From AP-15 sp036008325 (GTDB lineage: Bacteria > Pseudomonadota > Alphaproteobacteria > ATCC43930 > CGMCC-115725), in contig DASYNW010000031.1 in NCBI GenBank assembly GCA_036008325.1, positions 1-6,690 of the forward strand: a stretch of 6,690 nucleotides of DNA. Reading direction: 5' to 3'. The notes under the pieces are model-generated. The model did no database searches, was not told the DNA's origin, and worked only from the letters and a program-made list of their open reading frames with translations. The translations under genes were made by a program, and so were the position numbers. Shown in pieces: positions 1 through 6,201 of this stretch; within the stretch, counting starts at the first letter, position 1; each line of letters opens with the position of its first letter.

Positions 1-934
1 GGTGGTGCTCGGCGTCGTTCCCTATGTCCGGCCGGGCGTTCTCGTCGACCGAGGCGCCGGCCCGCGCGATCGCGGCGACCGCCGCCTCGAAGCGCTGGCG
101 CACGCTCCCGTCGATCTCGCAAAGCGGCGAATTTGCCCACACCGCCACCCGGAACTCGCCGAGCCTGCCGCCGCGCGGCGGCGGCAATTCGGTCCGCCAC
201 GCCGGCTGCTGCAGCACATCCGGGCCGGCCAGCACGCTCAGGGCGAGTGCGAGGTCCTCGGGATGGCGGGCCAGTGGTCCGACCACCGAGATGTCGGTCG
301 GCGTCACCACCGCGGCGAGCGCGTGGCCGCGCGACGGGATCAGGCCCCAGCTCGGCTTATGCCCGTAAATCCCGCAATAATGCGCCGGATTGCGCAACGA
401 GCCGGCGATGTCGCTGCCGGCGCCCAAGGCGGACAGCCCGGCAGCCAATGCCGCAGCCTCGCCGCCCGAGGAGCCGCCCGGGCCGCGCGTGGCGTCCCAG
501 GGATTGTTGGTGGTCCCGTAGATCTCGTTGTAGCTCTGCGAATCCATCAGCATGAACGGGACGTTGGTCTTGCCATAGATGATCGCGCCGGCCTCGAGCA
601 GGCGATCGACCACGACCGCGTTGCCGGACGCGATGTTGTCCTTCCACAGCGGGTTTCCGAAAGTGGTCGGCAGGCCCGCGAGGTTGAACGATTCCTTGAC
701 CGTCATCGGGATGCCGTGCAGCGGCCCCCACAGCTCGCCCCTGGCCAGCGTCGCATCGGCCTCGCGGGCGCGCCGGCGGGCGGCGTCGATCTGCCAGGCG
801 ATGATCGCGTTGAGCGCCGGGTTATGCCGCTCGGCCCGTGCGAGGGTGAAATCGAGCAGCTCGAGGCAGCCGAGGCGGCGGTCGCGGATCTCGCCGGCTA
901 GCTGCGTAGCGGAGCCAAAGGCGTGCTCGTCCAT
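1..934 (-). CDS. Amidase-signature family hydrolase (N-terminal 311 codons, cut by window edge)
   Basis: Member of the amidase signature family, which hydrolyses amide bonds (R-CO-NH2 to acid plus ammonia) with a Ser-cisSer-Lys triad. All three residues are visible: Lys80 in PMTVKES, cis-Ser155 in GPGGSSGGE and nucleophile Ser179 in GSDIAGSLR. The spacings (75 and 24 residues) equal those of K142/S217/S241 in fatty acid amide hydrolase. Other family landmarks are GPLHGIPMTVKE (70-81), AIIYGKTNVP (117-126) and GIYGHKPSWGLIP (188-200). The signature has Ala177 where DIGGS is more usual. The ATG at 934 is chosen because GGAGGA sits 6 bases upstream and the start of the protein matches the usual family start. 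There is no signal peptide, so it is probably cytoplasmic. Family members are usually about 450-500 residues, so roughly the last third is missing. Substrate is not predictable. It is divergent from the CoA-transferase gene. Confidence 0.95.
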   Translation of the reverse strand, partial: MDEHAFGSATQLAGEIRDRRLGCLELLDFTLARAERHNPALNAIIAWQIDAARRRAREADATLARGELWGPLHGIPMTVKESFNLAGLPTTFGNPLWKDNIASGNAVVVDRLLEAGAIIYGKTNVPFMLMDSQSYNEIYGTTNNPWDATRGPGGSSGGEAAALAAGLSALGAGSDIAGSLRNPAHYCGIYGHKPSWGLIPSRGHALAAVVTPTDISVVGPLARHPEDLALALSVLAGPDVLQQPAWRTELPPPRGGRLGEFRVAVWANSPLCEIDGSVRQRFEAAVAAIARAGASVDENARPDIGNDAEHH

Positions 935-940
935 CCCGCT

Positions 941-946
941 TCCTCC
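941..946 (-). promoter_or_regulatory. Shine-Dalgarno site of the amidase gene
   Basis: The minus strand reads GGAGGAGGAAGCGGG directly before the ATG at 934. The nearest GGAGGA lies 6 bases from the start codon. This strong site fixes the amidase start. Confidence 0.75.
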
Positions 947-1010
947 TCCGCTGCGGTAAAATCAGAGCCTAGTGCCTCCAGCCAGAAATTCGCAATACAT
1001 AGTGAAGAGA

Positions 1011-1104
1011 TGTCATTGCGAGCGCAGCGAAGCAATCTGGTGCCCCACGGCGCTGAAGCTGCACGAGATTGCCGCGTCGCCTTGCGAGGCTCCTCGCAAT
1101 GACA
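1011..1104. repeat. Alphaproteobacterial-type dispersed palindromic repeat
   Basis: A 94-bp imperfect palindrome. The outer arms are a perfect 12-bp inverted repeat, tgtcattgcgag (1011-1022) and ctcgcaatgaca (1093-1104). Inner arms pair 9 of 10 bases: aatctggtgc (1034-1043) with gcacgagatt (1061-1070), leaving a 17-base loop. The right arm also has its own small hairpin, gcgagg-ct-cctcgc (1084-1097). The core (cattgcgagcgcagcgaagc) resembles a non-coding repeat scattered between genes in many Alphaproteobacteria, often mis-translated as 'CHCERSEAI'. That identity is from memory of the sequence. It lies between divergent promoters, so it is not a shared terminator. It may fold in RNA or DNA, or simply be a nonautonomous repeat. 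Confidence 0.8.
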
Positions 1105-1223
1105 GCGAGGTAGAGGATCGCGAGTATTCTGATCCAGCCTTGCAGTTGTTGGCGGCCGGCGCCAATTTCGGCGCGCTGATGCGTTCGGCGCCGGACCGCT
1201 GCGGCCGGCACATGGCGGTCGAG

Positions 1224-1251
1224 TTGACAACCCCGCCGGGTCCGACACAAT
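1224..1251 (+). promoter_or_regulatory. Candidate sigma-70 promoter of the CoA-transferase gene
   Basis: A perfect -35 hexamer TTGACA (1224-1229) is followed after 16 bases by CACAAT (1246-1251), which matches 4 of 6 positions of TATAAT. Transcription would begin near 1258 and leave a leader of about 78 bases before the ATG at 1336. The position is right for the gene, but the -10 box is weak, as is common in alphaproteobacteria. Confidence 0.4.
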
Positions 1252-1320
1252 CAGGCTCGACGCCGGCGGCTCGCCCCGTCGCCCGAAAAGCCGCCCGACA
1301 ACGGTTCGGGCAGAAGACTG

Positions 1321-1326
1321 AGAGGA
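1321..1326 (+). promoter_or_regulatory. Ribosome binding site of the CoA-transferase gene
   Basis: AGAGGA lies 9 bases before the ATG at 1336. Later in-frame ATG codons (1375, 1378, 1399) have poorer upstream sequence, so this site favours the longest start. Confidence 0.55.
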
Positions 1327-1335
1327 ACCAGCGCC

Positions 1336-3948
1336 ATGCCGCAGTCAGACCCGGTCGCCCGCGGACCAGGCGAGATGATGGGCGATGCCGGTCCCGGCAT
1401 GCTCGACGGCCTGCGGGTGATCGAGGTCGCCGACGAACGCGCCGAATATGCCGGGCTGCTGCTCGCCGGGCTCGGCGCCGAGGTGGTCAAGATCGAACCG
1501 CCCGAAGGCAGTGTGACGCGAAGGATCGGCCCGTTTCTCGAGGACCAGCCGGGCCCGGAGCGCTCGCTCTATTTCTGGAACTACAATCGCAACAAGAAAT
1601 CGGTCGTGCTGGATCTGCGGGAGCCGACTTCGCGCGAGCAATTGCTTCGCCTGCTGGCCGGCGCCGACGTGTTGCTCGACGCGAGCTGCGGCGCCTTGAA
1701 CCAGGCGCTGGGGCTCGACCGCGCCGCCCTTGGCGCGCGCTTTCCGACGCTGGTGACGGCGCGGATCACACCATTCGGCGATGACGGGCCGTGGTGCCAT
1801 TTCAAGAGCTCGGATCTCGTTCACCTGGCACTCGGCGGGGTCATGATGAATTGCGGCTACGACCCGGACCCGAAGCTCGAATACGACACCCCGCCGATCG
1901 CCCCGCAGGTCTGGCACGCCTACCATATTGCCGGCGAGCAATTGACGACCGGGATCATCGCCGCGCTGATCCACCGGCACCGGAGCGGAGAGGGGCAGGA
2001 TCTATCGGTCGCGGTGCACGAGGCGGTGGCGAAGAACCCCGAGCAGGACATCATGCATTGGGTGATGCGGCGGGTGCCGTTGTGGCGGATGACCAACCGC
2101 CATGCCGCTGAATTCCCGAACCACTCGCCCGGCATCTGCCACACCAAGGACGGGCGCTGGTTCATGTCGCACGGCATGGGTGCCCGCGACCTGAAAAACC
2201 TGGTGCCGCTGTTGGCGAAATACGGCGCGCAGGCCGATTTGCAGCCGCCGCCGCCCGACGCCGACCTGAAGGCGCGCCAGGTGCCCGGCACCGCGGCCGG
2301 CGACGAGACGCGGGCGCATATGCTCGACGTCGTGCAGCGCTTCATCCGGGCCTGGACCTATGCCGACATGCCGTGGCGCGAGGCGCAGGATGCCGGCCTC
2401 CTGTGGGCGCCGCTGCGCAAGCCGCACGAGAACGCGCAGGACGAGCACTGGCTCGCCCGCAAGACCTTCGCCGATGTCGAGCATCCCGAGCACGGCCGCA
2501 GCTTTCGCTACCCGACCAGCAAATGGCTGAGCACACGGACCAGCTGGCAGGTCGGACGGCGCGCCCCATTGCTCGGCGAAGATACGCAAAGGGTTCTGGG
2601 CGAAACGGTCCGGCGGCCGAGCGTGCCGGCCGAGCCGCGACGCGTCGCGACCCCGCGTCTCTCGGCGCTGCACAACAAGCCGTTCCCGCTGCAAGGCGTG
2701 AAGATCCTCGATTTCGCCTGGTTTCTCGCCTCGGCCGGCGGGACCCGCTTTCTGGCCGCGATGGGCGCCGAAAGCTTCAAGGTCGAATGGAAGGACAATC
2801 CCGATACCAGGCTCGCGGCGATGGCCCCGGTCGGCGGCCGTCCGGCGCGCGATGTGGCGACCGGCCCGCTGCCCCCCGTGCGCGACCCCGACATGGGCGG
2901 CCAGTTCAACAACAAGAATGCCGGCAAGCGCGGCATCTCGCTCAATATCCGCCATCCGAAGGGGCTGGAGATAGCCAAGGATCTGGTGCGGGTGTGCGAT
3001 GTCGTCGCCGAGGGGTTTTCCCCCGGCGTCCTGCGGCGCCTCGGCCTCGGCTACGATGTGCTGAAGAGCATCCGCCCCGACATCATCTACATCCAGCAAT
3101 CGGGCATGGGGGCGCACGGCACCTATGGGCGGATGCGCACGGTTGGCCCGGTCGCCGGTGCCTTTGGCGGCCAGGGCGACATGTCGGGGCTGCCCGAGCC
3201 GGCGATGCCGGTCGGCTGGGGCTATTCCTATCTCGACTGGATGGGCGCCTACGGCTATGCGCTGGCGCTCCTCGGCGCGATCTATCACCGTGAGCGCACC
3301 GGCGAAGGCCAGTGGATCGACGCCTCGCAATGCGAGTCGGGGATCTTCCTGACCGGGGCGACGATCCTCGACTGGTCGGCCAACGGCCGCGAATGGCGGC
3401 GCTACGGCAACCGCTCGCCCTATAAGCCGGCGGCCCCGCACGGCGCCTATCCTTGCGCCGGCAACGATCGGTGGATCGCGATCGCCTGCTTCACCGACGC
3501 CGAGTGGCATGCGCTGGCGCAAGTGGCCGAACAGGGGTCGTGGCTCGATGATCGCCGCTTCGCCACCCTGGAGCAGCGCTTGCTGCATCAGGAAGCGCTC
3601 GATGCGGCGGTCGGCGCCTGGACCCGCACCCAGGACCGCTATGACTGCATGACGAAGCTCCAGCGCGCCGGCGTGCCGGCCGGGGTGTGCCAGAACGCCG
3701 AGGATCGCGTCGACTACGACCCGCAGCTGCGCCATCTCAAATGGCTGACCGAGGTCACCGGTACCAAGATCGGCACTTGGCCGATCTACGAATTGCCGAT
3801 GAAGTTCAGCGCCACGCCCGCCTATATCGGCGGCCCGACCAACCGTGGCGCGCCCTGCTACGGCGAAGACAATTTTTTGGTGCTGACCGAATTGCTCGGC
3901 CGCTCGCCGGCCGAGGTCGAGCGCTTGGCCGAGGAGGGCGTTATCTGA
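1336..3948 (+). CDS. Tandem-domain CaiB/BaiF (family III) CoA-transferase
   Basis: Family III transferases move CoA between carboxylic acids through an aspartyl-CoA thioester and normally have about 400 residues. This 870-residue protein holds two complete domains joined by a linker (about 430-450). Domain 1 (23-430) shows MLDGLRVIEV, NRNKKSVVLDL (84-94), IHRHRSGEGQ (212-221) and RAPLLGED (409-416). Domain 2 (452-870) shows LQGVKILDF, NAGKRGISLN (528-537), YHRERTGEGQ (650-659), GNRSPYKPAAPHGAYPC (691-707) and APCYGEDN (839-846). Counting 17 residues back from the conserved HR pair gives Asp634 in domain 2 (SYLDWMGAYGY), the expected nucleophile, but Tyr196 in domain 1 (HAYHIAG), with no Asp between 185 and 221. 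Domain 1 is therefore probably structural. DddD, the DMSP CoA-transferase/lyase, also has two such domains, but nothing here shows that substrate. No signal peptide; probably cytoplasmic. The gene ends 15 bases before the stop of the convergent SDR gene. Confidence 0.93.
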   Translation: MPQSDPVARGPGEMMGDAGPGMLDGLRVIEVADERAEYAGLLLAGLGAEVVKIEPPEGSVTRRIGPFLEDQPGPERSLYFWNYNRNKKSVVLDLREPTSREQLLRLLAGADVLLDASCGALNQALGLDRAALGARFPTLVTARITPFGDDGPWCHFKSSDLVHLALGGVMMNCGYDPDPKLEYDTPPIAPQVWHAYHIAGEQLTTGIIAALIHRHRSGEGQDLSVAVHEAVAKNPEQDIMHWVMRRVPLWRMTNRHAAEFPNHSPGICHTKDGRWFMSHGMGARDLKNLVPLLAKYGAQADLQPPPPDADLKARQVPGTAAGDETRAHMLDVVQRFIRAWTYADMPWREAQDAGLLWAPLRKPHENAQDEHWLARKTFADVEHPEHGRSFRYPTSKWLSTRTSWQVGRRAPLLGEDTQRVLGETVRRPSVPAEPRRVATPRLSALHNKPFPLQGVKILDFAWFLASAGGTRFLAAMGAESFKVEWKDNPDTRLAAMAPVGGRPARDVATGPLPPVRDPDMGGQFNNKNAGKRGISLNIRHPKGLEIAKDLVRVCDVVAEGFSPGVLRRLGLGYDVLKSIRPDIIYIQQSGMGAHGTYGRMRTVGPVAGAFGGQGDMSGLPEPAMPVGWGYSYLDWMGAYGYALALLGAIYHRERTGEGQWIDASQCESGIFLTGATILDWSANGREWRRYGNRSPYKPAAPHGAYPCAGNDRWIAIACFTDAEWHALAQVAEQGSWLDDRRFATLEQRLLHQEALDAAVGAWTRTQDRYDCMTKLQRAGVPAGVCQNAEDRVDYDPQLRHLKWLTEVTGTKIGTWPIYELPMKFSATPAYIGGPTNRGAPCYGEDNFLVLTELLGRSPAEVERLAEEGVI

Positions 3949-3963
3949 CGCCTTGCGCCGGCC

Positions 3964-4941
3964 TCAGGCCAGCTGCTTCTGGGTCGCCAGGTCGTCCTCG
4001 ATAAACGCCTCGATCGCCTCGTCGATGCCGGCGTCGGCGGTGAAGCCCAGCGCTTGCGCGCGCGCGGCGGCCAATGCCTGCGGCCAGCCGCCGACGATCC
4101 CTTCGATCGCCCGGTCGGGCTCCCAGCGGATATGAGCATGGGCAGCGGCGCCGCCGGCCCGGCGCACCGCCTCGACCATGTCGCCGACCGCGACCGAGAA
4201 GCCCGGCAGCTGCAGCGACCGGCGGCCGCCAAAGGCGCTGCCCGGCAGCTCGTGCGCGCGGTAGAGGGCGGCGACCACCCGGCGCGGCGAGGCCAGCGCC
4301 ATGACGATTTCAGGCGAGACCGGGCAGACCGCATCCCGTCCGGCCAATGGCTCGCGGATGATCGAGGAGGCGAAGCTCGAAGCCGCGCGGTTAGGCCGCC
4401 CCGGCCGCACCACCACGGTCGGCAGCCGCAGCGCGCGGCCGTCGACGTAGCCCTTGCGGCTGTAGTCGTTGACCAGCAATTCGCCGATCGCCTTTTGCGC
4501 GCCGTAGGAGGATTGCGGCGTCAGCGCCGTGTCTTCGCCAACGGCGGGCGGCAATTCGCCGCCATAGACCGCGAGCGAACTGGCGAAGACCAAGCGCGGG
4601 CAGGTGCCGAGCGCACGGCAGCCGTCGAGCACCGCGCGGGTCCCGTCGAGATTGACCCGAAGCCCGAGATCGGTGTCGGCCTCGGCCTGGCCGCTGACCA
4701 CCGCGGCCAGGTGAAAGACCGCCGCCGCACCCGGTTCGAGCAGCCGCCGCACGGTGTCGCGGTCGACGATGTCGCCGGTCGCCAGCCTGAGCCGCCGATC
4801 GTCCGGCATGGGCAGCGCTGGTGGGGCCGTGTCGAACAGCACCAGCTCGTCGATCGGTCCGAGGCTGCTGCCCCGCTCCAGCAACAGCAACGCCAGCCGC
4901 CATCCGAGAAACCCGCAGCCGCCGGTGATGACGAAGCGCAT
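3964..4941 (-). CDS. denD: Extended SDR, probable D-erythronate dehydrogenase (DenD-like)
   Basis: An NAD(P)-dependent extended short-chain dehydrogenase of 325 residues. The Rossmann fold opens with TGGCGFLG (6-13) and has an acidic residue, Asp37 (VLFDTAP), suited to binding NAD ribose. HLAA (77-80) follows. The catalytic residues are Ser122 (FASSLAVYGG), Tyr146 and Lys150 (SSYGAQK). The run AIGELLVNDYSRKGYVDGRA (151-170) and RLPTVVVRPGRPNRAASSFA (172-191) closely resemble DenD proteins as I remember them. DenD oxidises D-erythronate to 2-oxo-tetronate with NAD, the first step of erythronate catabolism. None of the partner genes (otnI, otnK, otnC) is in the window, so the substrate is inferred from family resemblance only; a nucleotide-sugar epimerase-like SDR is the alternative. 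It is last in the minus-strand group, 54 bases after the VOC gene. The ATG start lacks a clear Shine-Dalgarno, but the Rossmann strand begins at residue 2. Confidence 0.85.
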   Translation of the reverse strand: MRFVITGGCGFLGWRLALLLLERGSSLGPIDELVLFDTAPPALPMPDDRRLRLATGDIVDRDTVRRLLEPGAAAVFHLAAVVSGQAEADTDLGLRVNLDGTRAVLDGCRALGTCPRLVFASSLAVYGGELPPAVGEDTALTPQSSYGAQKAIGELLVNDYSRKGYVDGRALRLPTVVVRPGRPNRAASSFASSIIREPLAGRDAVCPVSPEIVMALASPRRVVAALYRAHELPGSAFGGRRSLQLPGFSVAVGDMVEAVRRAGGAAAHAHIRWEPDRAIEGIVGGWPQALAAARAQALGFTADAGIDEAIEAFIEDDLATQKQLA

Positions 4942-4995
4942 GATCGGCGCGTCCGCCGCCGGGCCGAGCTGAGGATGGCAATCGTTGCGGTTGCG

Positions 4996-5421
4996 CTACT
5001 CGGCCGCTTCTTTGACCTCGGCCGGGAGCGGCTCGGCGCCGGCCCAGCCATGCTCGGCGATGTCGAACAGGATGCCCTCGGGGCCGAAGAACTTCTTCTC
5101 GAAATAGCCGGCCTGGTGGCCGCCCTGGCCCTGATCGATGTAGTGCGTGGCGCCGAGGCCTTCGAGCTTCTTCGAGAACGCGTCGACATCCTCGACCAGC
5201 ACCCCGAAATGATGGATGCCGCGATAGTCCATCCCCTTGCCGAGCTGGTCGGTCTTGAATTTGAGGATCGCCATGTTGAGGGTGCCGTCGCTCAAAAACA
5301 CGCCGTCGGCGAGAAACCCGTTGGGCCGCCCGACCTCCTTGAAGTCGAATGCCTTCTTGTAGAACTCGGCCATCGCTTCCGGGTCCTCGGCGGCGATGGC
5401 GATGTGGCGCAGCTTGGGCAT
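4996..5421 (-). CDS. VOC-superfamily protein (glyoxalase/dioxygenase fold)
   Basis: A 141-residue protein with the two beta-alpha-beta-beta-beta modules of the vicinal oxygen chelate fold. Module 1 starts with LRHIAIAAEDPEAMAEFY (4-21), and module 2 with IHHFGVLVEDVDAFSKKLEG (69-88). Family proteins bind a divalent metal with one ligand from each of several strands; candidates here are His6, His71 and Asp120 (GPEGILFDIAE). The fold covers glyoxalase I, methylmalonyl-CoA epimerase, ring-cleaving dioxygenases and antibiotic-binding proteins, and the sequence does not choose between them. The C-terminal tail after 130 is short, Ala/Glu-rich and probably disordered. Cytoplasmic, no signal peptide. 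It lies 62 bases after the Nudix gene and 54 bases before the SDR gene on the same strand, which fits one transcript. Confidence 0.9.
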   Translation of the reverse strand: MPKLRHIAIAAEDPEAMAEFYKKAFDFKEVGRPNGFLADGVFLSDGTLNMAILKFKTDQLGKGMDYRGIHHFGVLVEDVDAFSKKLEGLGATHYIDQGQGGHQAGYFEKKFFGPEGILFDIAEHGWAGAEPLPAEVKEAAE

Positions 5422-5427
5422 GGCGAT

Positions 5428-5433
5428 CTCCTC
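5428..5433 (-). promoter_or_regulatory. Shine-Dalgarno site of the VOC gene
   Basis: The minus strand reads GAGGAGATCGCC and then the ATG at 5421. GAGGAG is 6 bases from the start and supports that start codon. Confidence 0.75.
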
Positions 5434-5483
5434 GTTGCGGATGGCGCCAGCCTAGCACGATCGGCGGATCATTTCGAAGCGCT

Positions 5484-5909
5484 CTATAACCGATCGCGCG
5501 GGATCGTAGCCAGAACCCGCGCCATGCTCCGGCCGACCCGGCCCAGCGCCTCCTCCCACGAGAACAGGCCAAAGCGGTCGAACTCGGGCAGCAAGGTGCC
5601 ATCGGGCAGCGCGAAATGCGAGGTGCAGGCGAGGCTCTTCGGGTCGGGCAACTGCGGCGGCGTCCAGGCGAACAGCGCCAGATCCTTGGCCCGCAGATAG
5701 GCGTGGACGCCAAGCGCGGTAAACTCGGGCGCCGGTACGACGAGCCCGGTTTCCTCGAAGAGTTCGCGCGAAGCGGCTTCGGCAAAGCCTTCGCCGGGCT
5801 CGGCTTCGCCCTTCGGGATATCCCAACGCGGCGAGCGGGTGGCGTGGCCCAGCAGGATACGCCTGCCGTCGCCGACAATCACTCCGCAGCTGGTTTTGGG
5901 CGCGGTCAT
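5484..5909 (-). CDS. Nudix hydrolase
   Basis: A 141-residue protein with a perfect Nudix box, GX5EX7REUXEEXGU, at residues 34-56 (starts KGEAEPGEGF, ends RELFEETGLV). Glu49, Glu52 and Glu53 are the likely Mg2+ ligands. The family hydrolyses nucleoside diphosphates linked to another group, such as oxidised nucleotides, Ap4A, NADH or ADP-ribose. The strand before the box (SCGVIVGDGRRILLGHATR) and WDIPKG are typical. Substrate is not predictable. The frame stays open upstream to an ATG at 6005, but I choose the ATG at 5909 because the fold begins just after it and the upstream part overlaps the lipoprotein gene. Neither this ATG nor those at 5966 and 6005 has a good ribosome site. Translation may be coupled to the lipoprotein gene, whose stop is 13 bases upstream. 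Confidence 0.88.
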   Translation of the reverse strand: MTAPKTSCGVIVGDGRRILLGHATRSPRWDIPKGEAEPGEGFAEAASRELFEETGLVVPAPEFTALGVHAYLRAKDLALFAWTPPQLPDPKSLACTSHFALPDGTLLPEFDRFGLFSWEEALGRVGRSMARVLATIPRDRL

Positions 5910-5922
5910 TGCCGGGGAGCGA

Positions 5923-6075
5923 TCAAGGCCGGGTCCACCCGCCCGAGACGCCGCCGTAGAGACCATTATCCTGCTGATTTGCCGACCCGGTCGCGCCGGC
6001 GGCACAGCCTGCGATCAGCAGCACCCCGATCATCGCGAGCCCGGAAATGATCTTGATCATTGACCGTTTCTTCAT
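5923..6075 (-). CDS. Small lipoprotein, 50 residues
   Basis: A short gene with a complete lipoprotein signal. The N-terminus is basic (MKKRSMIK), then comes a hydrophobic core (residues 9-22), then the lipobox L-I-A-G-C with Cys24 as the lipidated residue. The mature peptide is only about 27 residues, Gly-rich, with NGLYGGVSGGWTRP at the end. The residue after Cys is Ala, so by enterobacterial rules it would go to the outer membrane. Function unknown; entericidin-like peptides and small envelope lipoproteins share this layout, but I see no sequence match strong enough to name it. Support comes from the intact lipobox, a clean stop and the 13-base gap to the Nudix gene. The start at 6075 has no strong ribosome site; Met6 (6060) is an alternative. 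It would be first in the minus-strand group. Confidence 0.7.
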   Translation of the reverse strand: MKKRSMIKIISGLAMIGVLLIAGCAAGATGSANQQDNGLYGGVSGGWTRP

Positions 6076-6112
6076 CGATTTCGCGCAAGCTCGTCGCCAG
6101 GCGCTGAATACG

Positions 6113-6133
6113 CCGAACCATCATACGGTTCGG
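6113..6133. promoter_or_regulatory. Perfect 7-bp inverted repeat in the divergent promoter region
   Basis: CCGAACC (6113-6119) and GGTTCGG (6127-6133) flank the 7-base spacer ATCATAC. On the minus strand the spacer and its first flank base read TATGAT (6120-6125), matching 5 of 6 positions of TATAAT, 45 bases before the lipoprotein start. I see no good -35 box 16-18 bases upstream. The arrangement would suit an operator over a promoter, or a hairpin in the leader. No regulator gene is visible in the window. Confidence 0.35.
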
Positions 6134-6190
6134 AGGGTAGAGCCTGCGCCGCGTGGCCGCGCTTGCTTCCGGATGACCCAAACATATAGC

Positions 6191-6194
6191 GGAG
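6191..6194 (+). promoter_or_regulatory. Ribosome binding site of the secreted-protein gene
   Basis: GGAG lies 7 bases before the ATG at 6202 and selects this start, which is directly followed by a signal peptide. Confidence 0.6.
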
Positions 6195-6201
6195 AAACCA
6201 G

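Larger units (their letters stand above)
935..1335. other. Divergent intergenic region between amidase and CoA-transferase genes
   Basis: These 401 bases hold the amidase ribosome site, a 94-bp palindromic repeat (1011-1104), a promoter candidate on the plus strand (1224-1251) and the CoA-transferase ribosome site. Open frames that cross it on both strands lack ribosome sites and run through the palindrome, so I treat them as non-coding. I found no convincing -35/-10 pair for the amidase on the minus strand and no RNA gene. Confidence 0.7.

Noticed and set aside
2..901. Plus-strand frame of 299 codons at the left edge
   Set aside because: It is antisense to the amidase, whose triad and spacing are fully conserved on the minus strand.
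972..1784. 270-codon plus-strand frame starting in the intergenic region
   Set aside because: It translates the palindromic repeat (the 'CHCERSEAI' artefact) and then runs out of frame through the CoA-transferase start.
2002..3735. 577-codon open frame on the minus strand, inside the CoA-transferase gene
   Set aside because: It is fully antisense to a gene with two recognisable domains. Its product is Arg/Ala/Gly-rich without motifs, as expected from high-GC codon bias.
3957..3970. GGCCT-C-AGGCC as a terminator between the convergent genes
   Set aside because: The loop would be a single base and no U-tract follows.
4054..5700. 548-codon open frame on the plus strand across the SDR, VOC and Nudix genes
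   Set aside because: It runs antisense through three recognised genes and their gaps, and its composition is that of a GC-rich shadow frame.
4391..5878. 495-codon open frame on the minus strand, out of frame with the SDR, VOC and Nudix genes
   Set aside because: It overlaps three genes with intact family motifs in another frame and shows no motif of its own.
6163..6190. TTGCTT and TATAGC spaced 16 bases as a promoter for the secreted-protein gene
   Set aside because: Transcription would start near 6197, downstream of the ribosome site at 6191, so it would not fit the chosen start.
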